Positions 28,557-37,900 of a stretch of 64,000 nucleotides of DNA are shown one piece after another; within the stretch, counting starts at the first letter, position 1; each line of letters begins with the position of its first letter. The stretch lies in NCBI GenBank assembly GCA_938075415.1, contig CALJHC010000011.1, positions 21,368 through 85,367 of the forward strand. The letters run 5' to 3'. The position numbers were made by a program, and so were the translations under genes. The stretch comes from an uncultured Rubripirellula sp. GTDB lineage: Bacteria; Planctomycetota; Planctomycetia; Pirellulales; Pirellulaceae. The notes beneath the pieces are model-generated. The model did not search any database. It had not been told where the DNA came from and saw nothing but the letters and a program-made list of their open reading frames with translations.

Positions 28557-29318
28557 CTACTCAGCTGTCGCCGCAGAATCCTCTGAATCAGCCTCGTCTT
28601 CCTTGTCAGATGAGGATTGCTCCTGAGCCGCCGCGGTTGCGATCGCTTCGTCTAGCTGACGCTCGGACTCTTTGCGGTCTTCTTCCGACTTCTGTAACGC
28701 CTTGGCAATGTCCTGCATTTCGGTTGTTACAGAAACCAGCTGCTGTTCGGTGCTGTTCAGTTTTTGACTAAGCGACTTAACCTCTGACTGCATCTTCGAT
28801 TTAGCTTGCTCCATCATTGCAAGTTTTGCATTCATGTCAGTCATAGCCTTAGCGTGTGCAGCTTCTGACTCCTTCTTCTTTGCAAGCTGCTGCTGGTTTC
28901 GCTTGTTCGCTGCTGCCAGTTTTTCCTGCGTGGCTTGCCTTTGCTTCTTCGCCTCTGCAAGTTGCTTCGAAGTCAACTCAACCTTAGACGTCAAATCTGC
29001 AATCAACTTTTGATTTTCAGAAATCACTGCGTCCTTACCCTGCAGTGTTCCACGCATCTTGGCAATAGAATTCTTCTGACGATCAATCTCAGTTTCGCGT
29101 TGGCTGATCGTTTCTTCGCGATCATCAACAGTCGATTGCAACGAAGCAATCTCTTTATTCTGGGAACTAACGTGCTGTTTCAGTTCCAAGCTCTCTCGGT
29201 ACGATCCGATCCGTTTCAGAATCGGCAGTCGACCCAAAAAGTTTTTCGCATCCGCCTGACTTGACGCGAACATCACAATGATGAGGAAGGCAATCGTCGT
29301 GTTAGATAGCCGATTCAT
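28557..29318 (-). CDS. exported coiled-coil protein
   Basis: 253 residues. Signal peptide at 1-24 (MNRLSNTTIAFLIIVMFASSQADA). Residues about 40-225 are one long coiled coil rich in Gln, Lys, Glu and Ala, with heptad-like spacing and segments such as AEAKKQRQATQEKLAAANKR. The C-terminus is an acidic Ser/Glu/Asp tail. No enzymatic motif. The likely role is structural, spanning or organising the periplasm or envelope, but this is inference only. ATG 29318 is chosen because the signal starts there; the open frame extends 29 codons upstream with no signal-like character. A strong terminator follows, so the gene is monocistronic. Confidence 0.75.
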   Translation of the reverse strand: MNRLSNTTIAFLIIVMFASSQADAKNFLGRLPILKRIGSYRESLELKQHVSSQNKEIASLQSTVDDREETISQRETEIDRQKNSIAKMRGTLQGKDAVISENQKLIADLTSKVELTSKQLAEAKKQRQATQEKLAAANKRNQQQLAKKKESEAAHAKAMTDMNAKLAMMEQAKSKMQSEVKSLSQKLNSTEQQLVSVTTEMQDIAKALQKSEEDRKESERQLDEAIATAAAQEQSSSDKEDEADSEDSAATAE

Positions 29319-30034
29319 TTTTTTCTTTGGTGGTAAAAGTGATCTCTGGAATTTCAAAAAGGAAAACCGGACGCAATAGCTTAGTACAAAACCCCTAACC
29401 GGCAAGAATTTACACCGTGTTTTTTCTACACTAGGCGAAGTCGATGGCTAAATAGTCTTCAAATTTCAACTTTATCAATTAGGCCGATTTTATGCTCTGG
29501 AACCATCAAATGCATCAAGCTGGCTGACGCCCGATGAAAAATTTTTGACCGCCACAACCGGCGTCATTTCCTCCATTCCGGTATTTCTGGGCATCATCCA
29601 GCTACTTTCCCGCTGAACAAGAACGGGACGCATTCAATCAGCGGCAGATTGCCAAAAAGAAGTCAGAACGGGGGAAATTGGCCGACCGGGTTCTGAAAAC
29701 AAATGGATTCAGTCCAATGGAATCACAGTCATTTGGTGACCTATTAAGGATCAGACCACGAACAGGCAGGGACGCCCAGACTGAACTAACCTTTTGAGCG
29801 ATTCTCTTCCATCGAGAAAATAATTCTTTCGCGACACTTGGGATGCGAAGCTCGCGTTTCGTCAGCTATGACAACCACCCTCGCGGTGTACCGCTTCATC
29901 ATCTGCCCAGGTGTTCCAACTTGCAGTCATCACCTCCCTTCAGACGCAGTCGCGTTTCAAGATGAAAAGTGAAAGACAGGACAGCTAGCACCTTGAGTCA
30001 AACCTTACTGGTCGAATTACCCAACCTCTGCGCG
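29319..30034. other. spacer containing a gene remnant
   Basis: About 715 bp. The middle part (29446-29797, plus strand) reads as a frameshifted gene remnant, listed separately. No other feature. Confidence 0.45.
29446..29797 (+). pseudogene. frameshifted remnant of a small membrane protein gene
   Basis: One plus-strand frame reads LEPSNASSWLTPDEKFLT followed by a hydrophobic helix (ATTGVISSIPVFLGIIQLL) and stops at TGA 29614-29616. The +1 frame entered at 29612 continues with AEQERDAFNQRQIAKKKSER, a charged helix typical after a membrane anchor, to TGA 29795-29797. The first part has no ATG or GTG start after its upstream stop (near 29443). Protein-like composition that changes frame exactly at the stop suggests a decayed gene. 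Family not recognised. Confidence 0.45.
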
Positions 30035-31546
30035 CTAAGCGAGGATATCGTGCAGAACGCTGCCCTCATCCGTTGGGCCTATCAATCGCTGATCGAGACC
30101 TTGATAAGGAAAGTTGAACTCGTGTGGGTTGATCCCTAACTGGTGCAGAATGGTTGCCTGAAGGTCACGAACGCTCACTGGATTTTCAGCAATGTAATAC
30201 CCAAGCTCGTCAGTCTGACCCAACATACCCGGCTTGATGCCTCCACCAGCCATCCACATTGTGAACGCGTGCGGGTGATGGTCACGGCCAATAAAACCGG
30301 GCTTCAGTTCTTTGTTGACATTATTCTGCATCATCGGCGTTCGGCCAAATTCACCACCCCAGATGATTAGCGTTTCATCAAACAATCCGCGTTGTTTCAA
30401 ATCAGTTATCAGAGCGGCAATCGACTGATCAATTTGCGAGGTCTTGATTGGCAACGTTTCATCAATTGACTCACCGAGTGAGGAACCATGATGATCCCAA
30501 CCCCAGTCATACAACTGGACAAAACGCACGCCGTTTTCCACCAGTCGTCGAGCCAGCAGGCAATTATTTGCAAAGGTTGGATCATCACTTTTATAGAGCC
30601 TTCTCGGATCTGCCGCAGATTCAGCCTCAGAAATATACCCAGGCTTTGCTCCGTACAAGTCCAACGTTTTTTGAGATTCACGGCTGATGTCCATGACCTC
30701 TGGAACAGAGACCTGCATACGAAAAGCAAGTTCGTACTGCGAGATTCGCGTCAAGGTTTCAGGGTCGCCAACCTTCTCGTGCTGAAAGCGATTCAAATCG
30801 CTGATGGCATCGAGCGTTTTGCGACGAGACTTCCGACTTAAACCATCCGGATTGGATAAGAAAAGAATGGGGTCGCCGCCGTCAGTACGACACTGCACAC
30901 CTTGATAAACGGTGGGTAGAAAACCGCTACCCCACAACGACTTCCCAGCGCTCGGTGTTTTACCGCCTGAGGAAAGAACGACAAAGCCTGGAAGATCCTT
31001 ATTCTCACTACCCAAACCATAGGTCACCCAGGAACCCATCGAAGGATAGCCAAGCAACGAGTTACCGGTCTGCATGAACAACTGCGCCGGAGAATGATTG
31101 AACTGTTCGGTGTGCATCGACCGGATGATGCACAGGTCATCAATCACTTTGGTTAAATGAGGAAGGTGATTACTGACCCACTGTCCATTCTCACCATGTT
31201 GCTTGAATTCACATTGCGAGCCCAACATTTTGGGAACACCCTTGATGAACGCGAACCGCTTACCTTCCAGATACTCTTGAGGGCACTCGGTATTGTGCAG
31301 TCTGCCCAAAGCTGGCTTGTTTTCGAAAAGTTCAAGCTGCGAGGGAGAACCTGCCATGTGAAGGTAGATGACTGACTTCACTTTCGCCGGAAGAGAAACG
31401 CCTTGTTGCTCAGCTGATGAATCGGAATTCAACAATGAGCTCAACGCCATTGCACCAAACCCCATTCCGGCCTTGCCGAAAAAATGACGACGGGTTTCAG
31501 CGCGTACTTTTTGCAGAGAAATTGGAAGTGTGTTCATTGGCTTCAC
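30035..31546 (-). CDS. DUF1501 Tat-exported protein, partner of the DUF1549/1553 protein
   Basis: 503 residues of the DUF1501 family. Twin-arginine signal ETRRHFFGKAGMGFGAMALSSLL at about 17-39, then SVIYLHMAGSPSQLELFENKP near 60, LCIIRSMHTEQFNHSPAQLFMQTG near 137, and LIIWGGEFGRTPMMQ near 395 followed by GRDHHPHAFTMW. The start overlaps the stop of the upstream DUF1549/1553 gene (GTGA at 31543-31546); ATG at 31537 is the alternative. The coupled DUF1549/1553-DUF1501 pair is among the commonest modules in planctomycete genomes, and its job is not established. Probably periplasmic. Confidence 0.9.
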   Translation of the reverse strand: MKPMNTLPISLQKVRAETRRHFFGKAGMGFGAMALSSLLNSDSSAEQQGVSLPAKVKSVIYLHMAGSPSQLELFENKPALGRLHNTECPQEYLEGKRFAFIKGVPKMLGSQCEFKQHGENGQWVSNHLPHLTKVIDDLCIIRSMHTEQFNHSPAQLFMQTGNSLLGYPSMGSWVTYGLGSENKDLPGFVVLSSGGKTPSAGKSLWGSGFLPTVYQGVQCRTDGGDPILFLSNPDGLSRKSRRKTLDAISDLNRFQHEKVGDPETLTRISQYELAFRMQVSVPEVMDISRESQKTLDLYGAKPGYISEAESAADPRRLYKSDDPTFANNCLLARRLVENGVRFVQLYDWGWDHHGSSLGESIDETLPIKTSQIDQSIAALITDLKQRGLFDETLIIWGGEFGRTPMMQNNVNKELKPGFIGRDHHPHAFTMWMAGGGIKPGMLGQTDELGYYIAENPVSVRDLQATILHQLGINPHEFNFPYQGLDQRLIGPTDEGSVLHDILA

Positions 31547-34482
31547 GGCTTTGTCAAAAATTCATCGAGGTTTAGCAGCACATTTGCCAAGGCAATCATT
31601 CGGGGATCACCACTATCCAGCCCGGCAGCAGCGAGCATTCTTTCTTTTTGAGTCGAATCAAAATCCAGCGACTGATAAAGCATTTCCAGTCGATCGACCT
31701 CACCCGAGGTTGCATCTCGGTAGAGTGTCATCCGGATTCCTTCAGCAATCTGCTGGGTCAACCGATTCGACGAACTGGTCATGCGAACCGAAAGTGCACC
31801 GGCCGCCTCTAAAAATGCAACATCGTTAAGTGTGACCAAAGCCTGAAGCGGCGTATTGGTGCGAATCCTGCGGATCTGACAAACCTCTCCACTACCTGAA
31901 TCAAAGGTGGTCATGGCCGGGTAAGGACTAGTTCGTTTCTTGTAAGTGTAAATCGCGCGACGGTAACGATCTGGCCCCGTCGCGTTCTTCCATTTTTCTC
32001 CGCTGTAAGTTGTTTTCCAGATACCATCAGGTTGCGGAGGCATTACCGAGGGTCCTCCCAGCTTCGTCGTCAGTAGTCCAGAGACTGCAAGTGCTTGGTC
32101 ACGTACCATTTCAGCGGAGAGCCTAAATCGAGGTCCGCGCGAGAGCCAGTCATTACGAGGATCTATGGCCAGCTTGTGATCAGTAAAAGCAGCACTTTGC
32201 TGGTAGGTTTTCGACAGAACAATTTTTTTCAACAACTGCTTTCTCGACCAACCGTTCTCGCGAAACTCGACAGCAAGCCAATCGAGTAGATCAGGATGGG
32301 TGGGATAAGAGCCTTGTGTTCCAAAGTCCTCCTCGGTCTCAACCAGACCCTTCCCAAATATCTTGGACCAAAGGCGATTAACCGCAACCCTGGCAGTGAG
32401 AGGATTTGATTCGTGCATCAGCCACCTCGCAACGCCCAGACGATCTTGCAACGACCCCTCCGGCAATGCACCAAACGCCGAGGGAACTGCAGGTGAGACA
32501 AGATCAGATTGATCCAGAAAATTCCCGCGAATGTGCACACGCGTCTCACGACGCTTCCCAGCGGCGAGTTCTCTCATGATCGGAATATTGGGAACCTGTG
32601 ATCGCAGCCTCTTAATCGCATCGCGATTGGTGCTGATTTTCTCCGCTAACTGCATGGTCGCCGGAAAAACCTCTCGCCGAAAAACATCTGACAAACCAGT
32701 CGCTGCATCCAGATCAGGTCTTAACCAGTTGATCGGATGCACGCTGGTGCTAACAAGGAACTCATCCAGCAACAAGCCTTGTCCGTATTCCTGTTCGAGA
32801 GTCAGACGAATCCTCCTTCCCTCTTTTCTCTCAATCGGCTCCGCAAAGTCGAAGATGGCACAATGGGCATCGGATGCCTTGGGAGAAAAAGCCCATCCAG
32901 CATCAAAATTTCCATCAATCGCTCGAGTCACCTCCCAACCTTTCTGTGAGAAATCCGCCCGAGGATTTTTCAGCTTGATCAGACTCGGCTGAAGATCAGA
33001 ATCAATGATTTCGACCGTCAACTCGCGGAGTGCCACATTTTTATCAGGCCATTTACCGTCAGACTTTTTTGGGCGGGTGTCGATCCGTAAAGAGGTCAGG
33101 GGCTGCGTACCAACGGGCAAATCGAGCGTCAGAATCCAAGTGTCTTTTTCTGGAAGCTCCGCTTCGACTGAGAATTCGCCAGCTTCATCTTGATTCAATT
33201 GCAGATCGTGCTCGGAGTGAAAGTCTGACTTCACAAGTGGAACCCACAAGGGAGTTGTTTCGAAGGACTTCATCCAAACTGCAATGGCTTCGTCAAATCC
33301 ATTTCGGGGATTCTGAAACCGTGATTGCAACTGCATCAATTCGCCATCCAGCTGATCTAATGCAGTCCGCTGCGCAACGGTGGGGCTCGCGACAGTGGGT
33401 GGACTTCGATCCGAATCTTCTGTCTGATTAAAAAAGGCAAATAGTTGGTAGTAGTCAACTTGGCTGATTGGATCATATTTGTGGGAATGACATTTGGCAC
33501 ATCCCGCCGTCAAACCCATCCATACCTGCATCGTTGTATCAACACGATCTTTGACCGCTGCGACTCGAAACTCTTCGTCGTCTGTCCCCCCCTCATCATT
33601 CTCCATCGTGTTGCGATGAAAGGCGGTTGCAAGGACTTGCTCAGCATTAGCGTTGGCAATAAGGTCCCCCGCTAATTGGTCAAAGGTAAACTGGTCAAAG
33701 GGCTGATCGCTATTGAACGCTTGAATGACCCAATCGCGATATCGCCATATCGTTCTCTCACGATCTTTTTCATATCCCTTCGTGTCAGCATATCGGGCTA
33801 GATCGAGCCACATTCTCGCCCAATGCTCACCATATGCATCGCTGCCAAGCAAATCATCAACCAAAGCCTCATAAGCTTCGTCGCTTGGATTGGAAAGGAA
33901 AGCATTGGCCTGCACCTGCGTTGGAGGCAATCCCGTTAAATCCAACGCAACCCTTCGCAATAATTCGAACGGTTCCGCAACAGCGTTTGGACTGAGATTG
34001 TGCGTGAGAATTTTCGCATGGATAAATCGATCGATAGGATGCGAAGACCATGAATTATCCCCGGGAACATCCGGTCTTGTCGGCGGCGTGAATGACCAAT
34101 GAGATGCATACTTCGCTCCTTCCGCTATCCACTGCTTCAAAGCCAAGGACTCAGCAGCGGTTAATTTGCCTCCTGAATCAGGCGGTGGCATCACAACATT
34201 GGCGTCTTTTGAATCAATCCGAATGACCATCTCACTTTGGTCGGGAAACCCAGGCTTGATGGCCCCTCCTTCAACTGCTGAATCTCGCAAATCCAAACGC
34301 AAGTCTGCTTGTCGTGCTTCCTCATCACGACCGTGACATGCAAAACAGTGTTTAGCGAGAATGGGTCGAACAACTCGGTTAAAACGATCCAATTCGTCAG
34401 CAAGCAGAAATTGATCAGCAAGTAATAATCCAGCAAGTTGCAGACTAAAAAACACTCTCAAGAAAAAACGACTTCGGTCCAT
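31543..34482 (-). CDS. DUF1549/DUF1553 planctomycete cytochrome (PSCyt/PSD1) protein
   Basis: 979 residues, exported by the signal peptide at 1-27. Order seen: PSCyt1 domain with haem site CFACH at 46-50 and GFPDQSEMVIRI / MPPPDSGGKLTAAE (about 80-115); DUF1549 with LTGLPPTQVQ, WARMWLDLARYADTKGYEKD; a second haem-type site CAKCH at 328-332 in GCAKCHSHKYDPIS; a middle beta-sandwich (about 440-590) that looks like an inserted carbohydrate-binding-type domain; and DUF1553/PSD1 from about 680, with NRLWSKIFGKGLVETEEDFGTQG and NTPLQALVTLNDVAFLEAA. Coupled by a 4-bp overlap to the DUF1501 gene. Confidence 0.9.
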   Translation of the reverse strand: MDRSRFFLRVFFSLQLAGLLLADQFLLADELDRFNRVVRPILAKHCFACHGRDEEARQADLRLDLRDSAVEGGAIKPGFPDQSEMVIRIDSKDANVVMPPPDSGGKLTAAESLALKQWIAEGAKYASHWSFTPPTRPDVPGDNSWSSHPIDRFIHAKILTHNLSPNAVAEPFELLRRVALDLTGLPPTQVQANAFLSNPSDEAYEALVDDLLGSDAYGEHWARMWLDLARYADTKGYEKDRERTIWRYRDWVIQAFNSDQPFDQFTFDQLAGDLIANANAEQVLATAFHRNTMENDEGGTDDEEFRVAAVKDRVDTTMQVWMGLTAGCAKCHSHKYDPISQVDYYQLFAFFNQTEDSDRSPPTVASPTVAQRTALDQLDGELMQLQSRFQNPRNGFDEAIAVWMKSFETTPLWVPLVKSDFHSEHDLQLNQDEAGEFSVEAELPEKDTWILTLDLPVGTQPLTSLRIDTRPKKSDGKWPDKNVALRELTVEIIDSDLQPSLIKLKNPRADFSQKGWEVTRAIDGNFDAGWAFSPKASDAHCAIFDFAEPIERKEGRRIRLTLEQEYGQGLLLDEFLVSTSVHPINWLRPDLDAATGLSDVFRREVFPATMQLAEKISTNRDAIKRLRSQVPNIPIMRELAAGKRRETRVHIRGNFLDQSDLVSPAVPSAFGALPEGSLQDRLGVARWLMHESNPLTARVAVNRLWSKIFGKGLVETEEDFGTQGSYPTHPDLLDWLAVEFRENGWSRKQLLKKIVLSKTYQQSAAFTDHKLAIDPRNDWLSRGPRFRLSAEMVRDQALAVSGLLTTKLGGPSVMPPQPDGIWKTTYSGEKWKNATGPDRYRRAIYTYKKRTSPYPAMTTFDSGSGEVCQIRRIRTNTPLQALVTLNDVAFLEAAGALSVRMTSSSNRLTQQIAEGIRMTLYRDATSGEVDRLEMLYQSLDFDSTQKERMLAAAGLDSGDPRMIALANVLLNLDEFLTKP

Positions 34483-34980
34483 CGTGATTATCAGAAACCA
34501 AATGAGGGCAAGTGGGGTCAGAATTTATGACAATCCTACCCGCTGCCTTAGCTCGCGTCTCGCTCACCAACGAAGAACCGGCAAAAAATCTAATCCACAC
34601 AGAATCCACAGTCACGGAAACAGAATGTGATCACCGCCTGGGTGTCGGAAACTCATCCACAACCAGCCGATTCCCTACCGCTTGCATTTCCCAAACGCAC
34701 CAAACGCCTTTTAATGATTCTGGACGGTTGTGAACTCACTGAATCAGCAGAACAATCGTAACCCGCTCCAAAAGGCGTATGAAAATCGATCGATGCGAGT
34801 GACTCCTGGACCAATTGCCGTCATAATGCGACTCAGCATCCACTTGGATTCGAGTTTTAACCAGCCAACTAACACGGCCTGGGTGCCAAGAAACAATTCC
34901 GGCCCCGTTGAATGCAAATCCTCCCCTAGCCTCTGACCAAGAAAAACGTTCAGGTGCTTTCCTCCCTACCAAAACCATCA
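34483..34980. other. divergent intergenic region
   Basis: About 500 bp between the divergent DUF1549 and ThuA genes, so it holds both promoters. GTGGGGTCAGAATTTATGAC at 34513-34532 resembles a CTGACCCC-type small palindromic/REP motif, but only one copy is present. No gene is supported. Confidence 0.4.
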
Positions 34981-37900
34981 ATGATCAAACGCTTACTTCC
35001 GCTTGTGTTACTGACTTTGATCGCGCCTCTGACATCAGTGGCCCAATCACCTCGCCCATTGCGCGCACTATTAATCACCGGCGGCTGTTGTCACGATTAT
35101 GCCAATCAACAGAAAGCGATCAGCGAAGGAATTCAGTCACTGGCGAATGTTCGTGTCGACGTTTACTGGACTGACAATTCCACAACGGCTCCAGTCTTCC
35201 CACTGTATTCCAAATTGAACTGGGCAGAAGACTACGACGTGGTGATCCATGATGAGTGCGGAGCGAGCCTTGATGACCCAGCGCTGGTCAACCGGATCGT
35301 TCAGGTTCATCGTCGTCTTCCGGCGGTGCACTTACATTGCGCAATGCATAGTTTTCGCACTGGTGGTGATGAATGGTTTCGCCATCTTGGACTTCAATCC
35401 AGTGGGCACGGTCCCCAGCAACCTATCAGTATCAGTTTCAATCAACCTGCTCACCCGATCACCTCCACTCTTGAAGACTGGACGACAATTCCAGAAGAGC
35501 TCTACAACAACGTCAAGCTCCATGGTGCCCAATCTCTGGCAAGCGGCAAGCAAATTATCCCCGGAGAAAAACCTCGGGTCGCAGAAGCAATGGTTGCTTG
35601 GACCAATGAAACGCAAGGCGCCCGCAGTTTCAGCACAACCCTCGGACACAACACCCAGACAGTGCAGGACGCAAGGTACCTAGAACTAATCACCAGGGGC
35701 CTTCTGTGGGCATGCGGGAAACTGAACCAAGAATACCTGGTTCCCTACTCAGGCGAACAATCCACCGTCTTCATTGACAAGAATCTCTACAAATCGAAAG
35801 ACGGTCTTGAACTAGGCGCAATCCCCGATGGATCAACTCTGACCAAAGTGTTCGCAACCAGCACTCAAAACGGACACCCTGCCTATCACGCAATTGATGG
35901 TGATCCAGAAACTCGATGGTGCGCCAACGGCGACTCTTACCCTCAAGCAATCACTTTGGAACTTGAGGACCAATACTTGCTAGAGAAGATCAAGATTGAT
36001 TGGGAATTTGAAGATCATCAATACCGAGTCAAAATTGAAGCGTCCAATGATTCCAAAGACTGGCAATCATTGCATGAAGGCGTCGTTCAGGGCAGTTCTC
36101 TGATCAATCTATCCAACGCAACCAAAGCAAGAATGATTCGCATCACAGGACTGCAGTCGATAGACGGTGGGTGGTGCAGCATCAAGGAAATCGCGGTTAA
36201 CGCTGAGGGCATCAAGAAACTTTGGCCTGCTGATCCCGAGAACAAGAACGAATTCAAACCTTTACAGGCAGATCGTTATGAAACATCCGGAAACTTACCT
36301 CCTCAGATTAAATCCCTGACGCGCGAACAAGAACTGGCCCTTCTCAAAGACGTGACAGTCCCTGATGGATTTGAAGCCACTTTGTTCGCGACGCCGCCCG
36401 CGGTCAATTACCCAGTCTTCGTCGCATCCTCGGTTGATGGAGTTCTCTATGTCAGCTCTGACGGAAATGGCTCCTTGGGTCGCGATCCATCCCGGGGCCG
36501 AATTCTTCGCCTGCGGGATCTTGATGGTGATGGACGTGCTGATGAGTCCAAGGTTTTCTGCGAAATTGATGCTCCTCGCGGACTGCTCTGGGATCGTGAT
36601 CGCCTGTTTGTGATGCATCCGCCCAACTTAAGTGTATTTTTCGATCATGATGGAGATGGGGTGGCTGACGAGCAGAAGACGCTCGTAAAAAATCTCGCGT
36701 TTGGGTACGACCAACGCCCCGCTGACCACACCACCAATGGATTGTCCATTGGGGTCGACGGCTGGCTGTACCTAGCGGGAGGTGATTTTGGATTCATTGA
36801 CGCCCAAGGGCGTGATGGAACGATCGTCACGCATCGTGGTGGAGGCGTGTTACGGGTCAGACCGGACGGAACGCAACTGGAAATTTTCTCAACAGGCACG
36901 CGCAACATCCTTGAGGTCGCCATTAGCCCCGAGATGGAAATGTTCGCCAGAGACAACACGAATGATGGCGGCGGCTGGGATGTCAGACTGCACCATTTCA
37001 CTGGAAACGAAGACCACGGGTATCCGCGCCTCTACAAAAACTTCAACAATGAATGCGTACAACCACTCGCTGACTATGGCGGAGGATCAGGTTGCGGTGC
37101 CGTTTACATCGCTGAACCAGGGTTCGGCCGATGGGGTAATGCTCCATTTACAGCAGACTGGGGAACCGGTGCGCTCTACCACCACAAAGTCACGCGGAAC
37201 GGATCGAGTTTTTCCGAATCCTCCGCGCCGCAACCTTTTATCAAATTAACTCGTCCAACGGATGCCGATGTTGACGGCAACAGCCGTATCTATTGCGCAA
37301 GCTGGCGTGGCGCAACATTTAAATGGAATGGACCCGATGTGGGTTACATCGTTTGTGTGCGTCCAACCGATTACTCACCGGAACCGATGCCTAATTTCGC
37401 ATCACTTAAGTCGGACCAACTCGTGGAACAATTTGACTCCCCGAGTCACCGCCGGCGATTGGCTGCCCAAAGAGAACTTTTCTACCGCGGCGACGAACGA
37501 TACGAAATGCTGCATCATCGCGCAATCCAGGGGCGCCCTGAAATTCGCAATCTACTTGACCGCCTGCAAACCAATGCATCCGACACGGAATGTATCGAAG
37601 CACTGAGCAGCGCGGATCAGGTTGTCGTTCACACCGCCGTGCGATGCCTCGCTAGCCGTAAAGCGTTCACTGCATGTTTTGAAGCTGCTGACCGCGATTT
37701 TGCAGCGATCGATCCGTTGCATCGCGCATTATCAATGATGCATTTACCCGCAGTCGTTACCGGACTCATCGATCGACTTCCCAAGGCCGCAGGTGTCAAA
37801 AAACGAGCCATCCTGAACACGCTTTGCCGCTTGCATTACCAAGAGGGTCAGTGGAAAGGCAACTCTTGGGGCACACGACCAGATACGCGTGGCCCCTACT

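Noticed and set aside
34513..34532. GGGGTCAG motif reminiscent of REP/RAYT-associated palindromes
   Set aside because: A single half-site with no second copy or transposase nearby; kept only as a note in the spacer entry.
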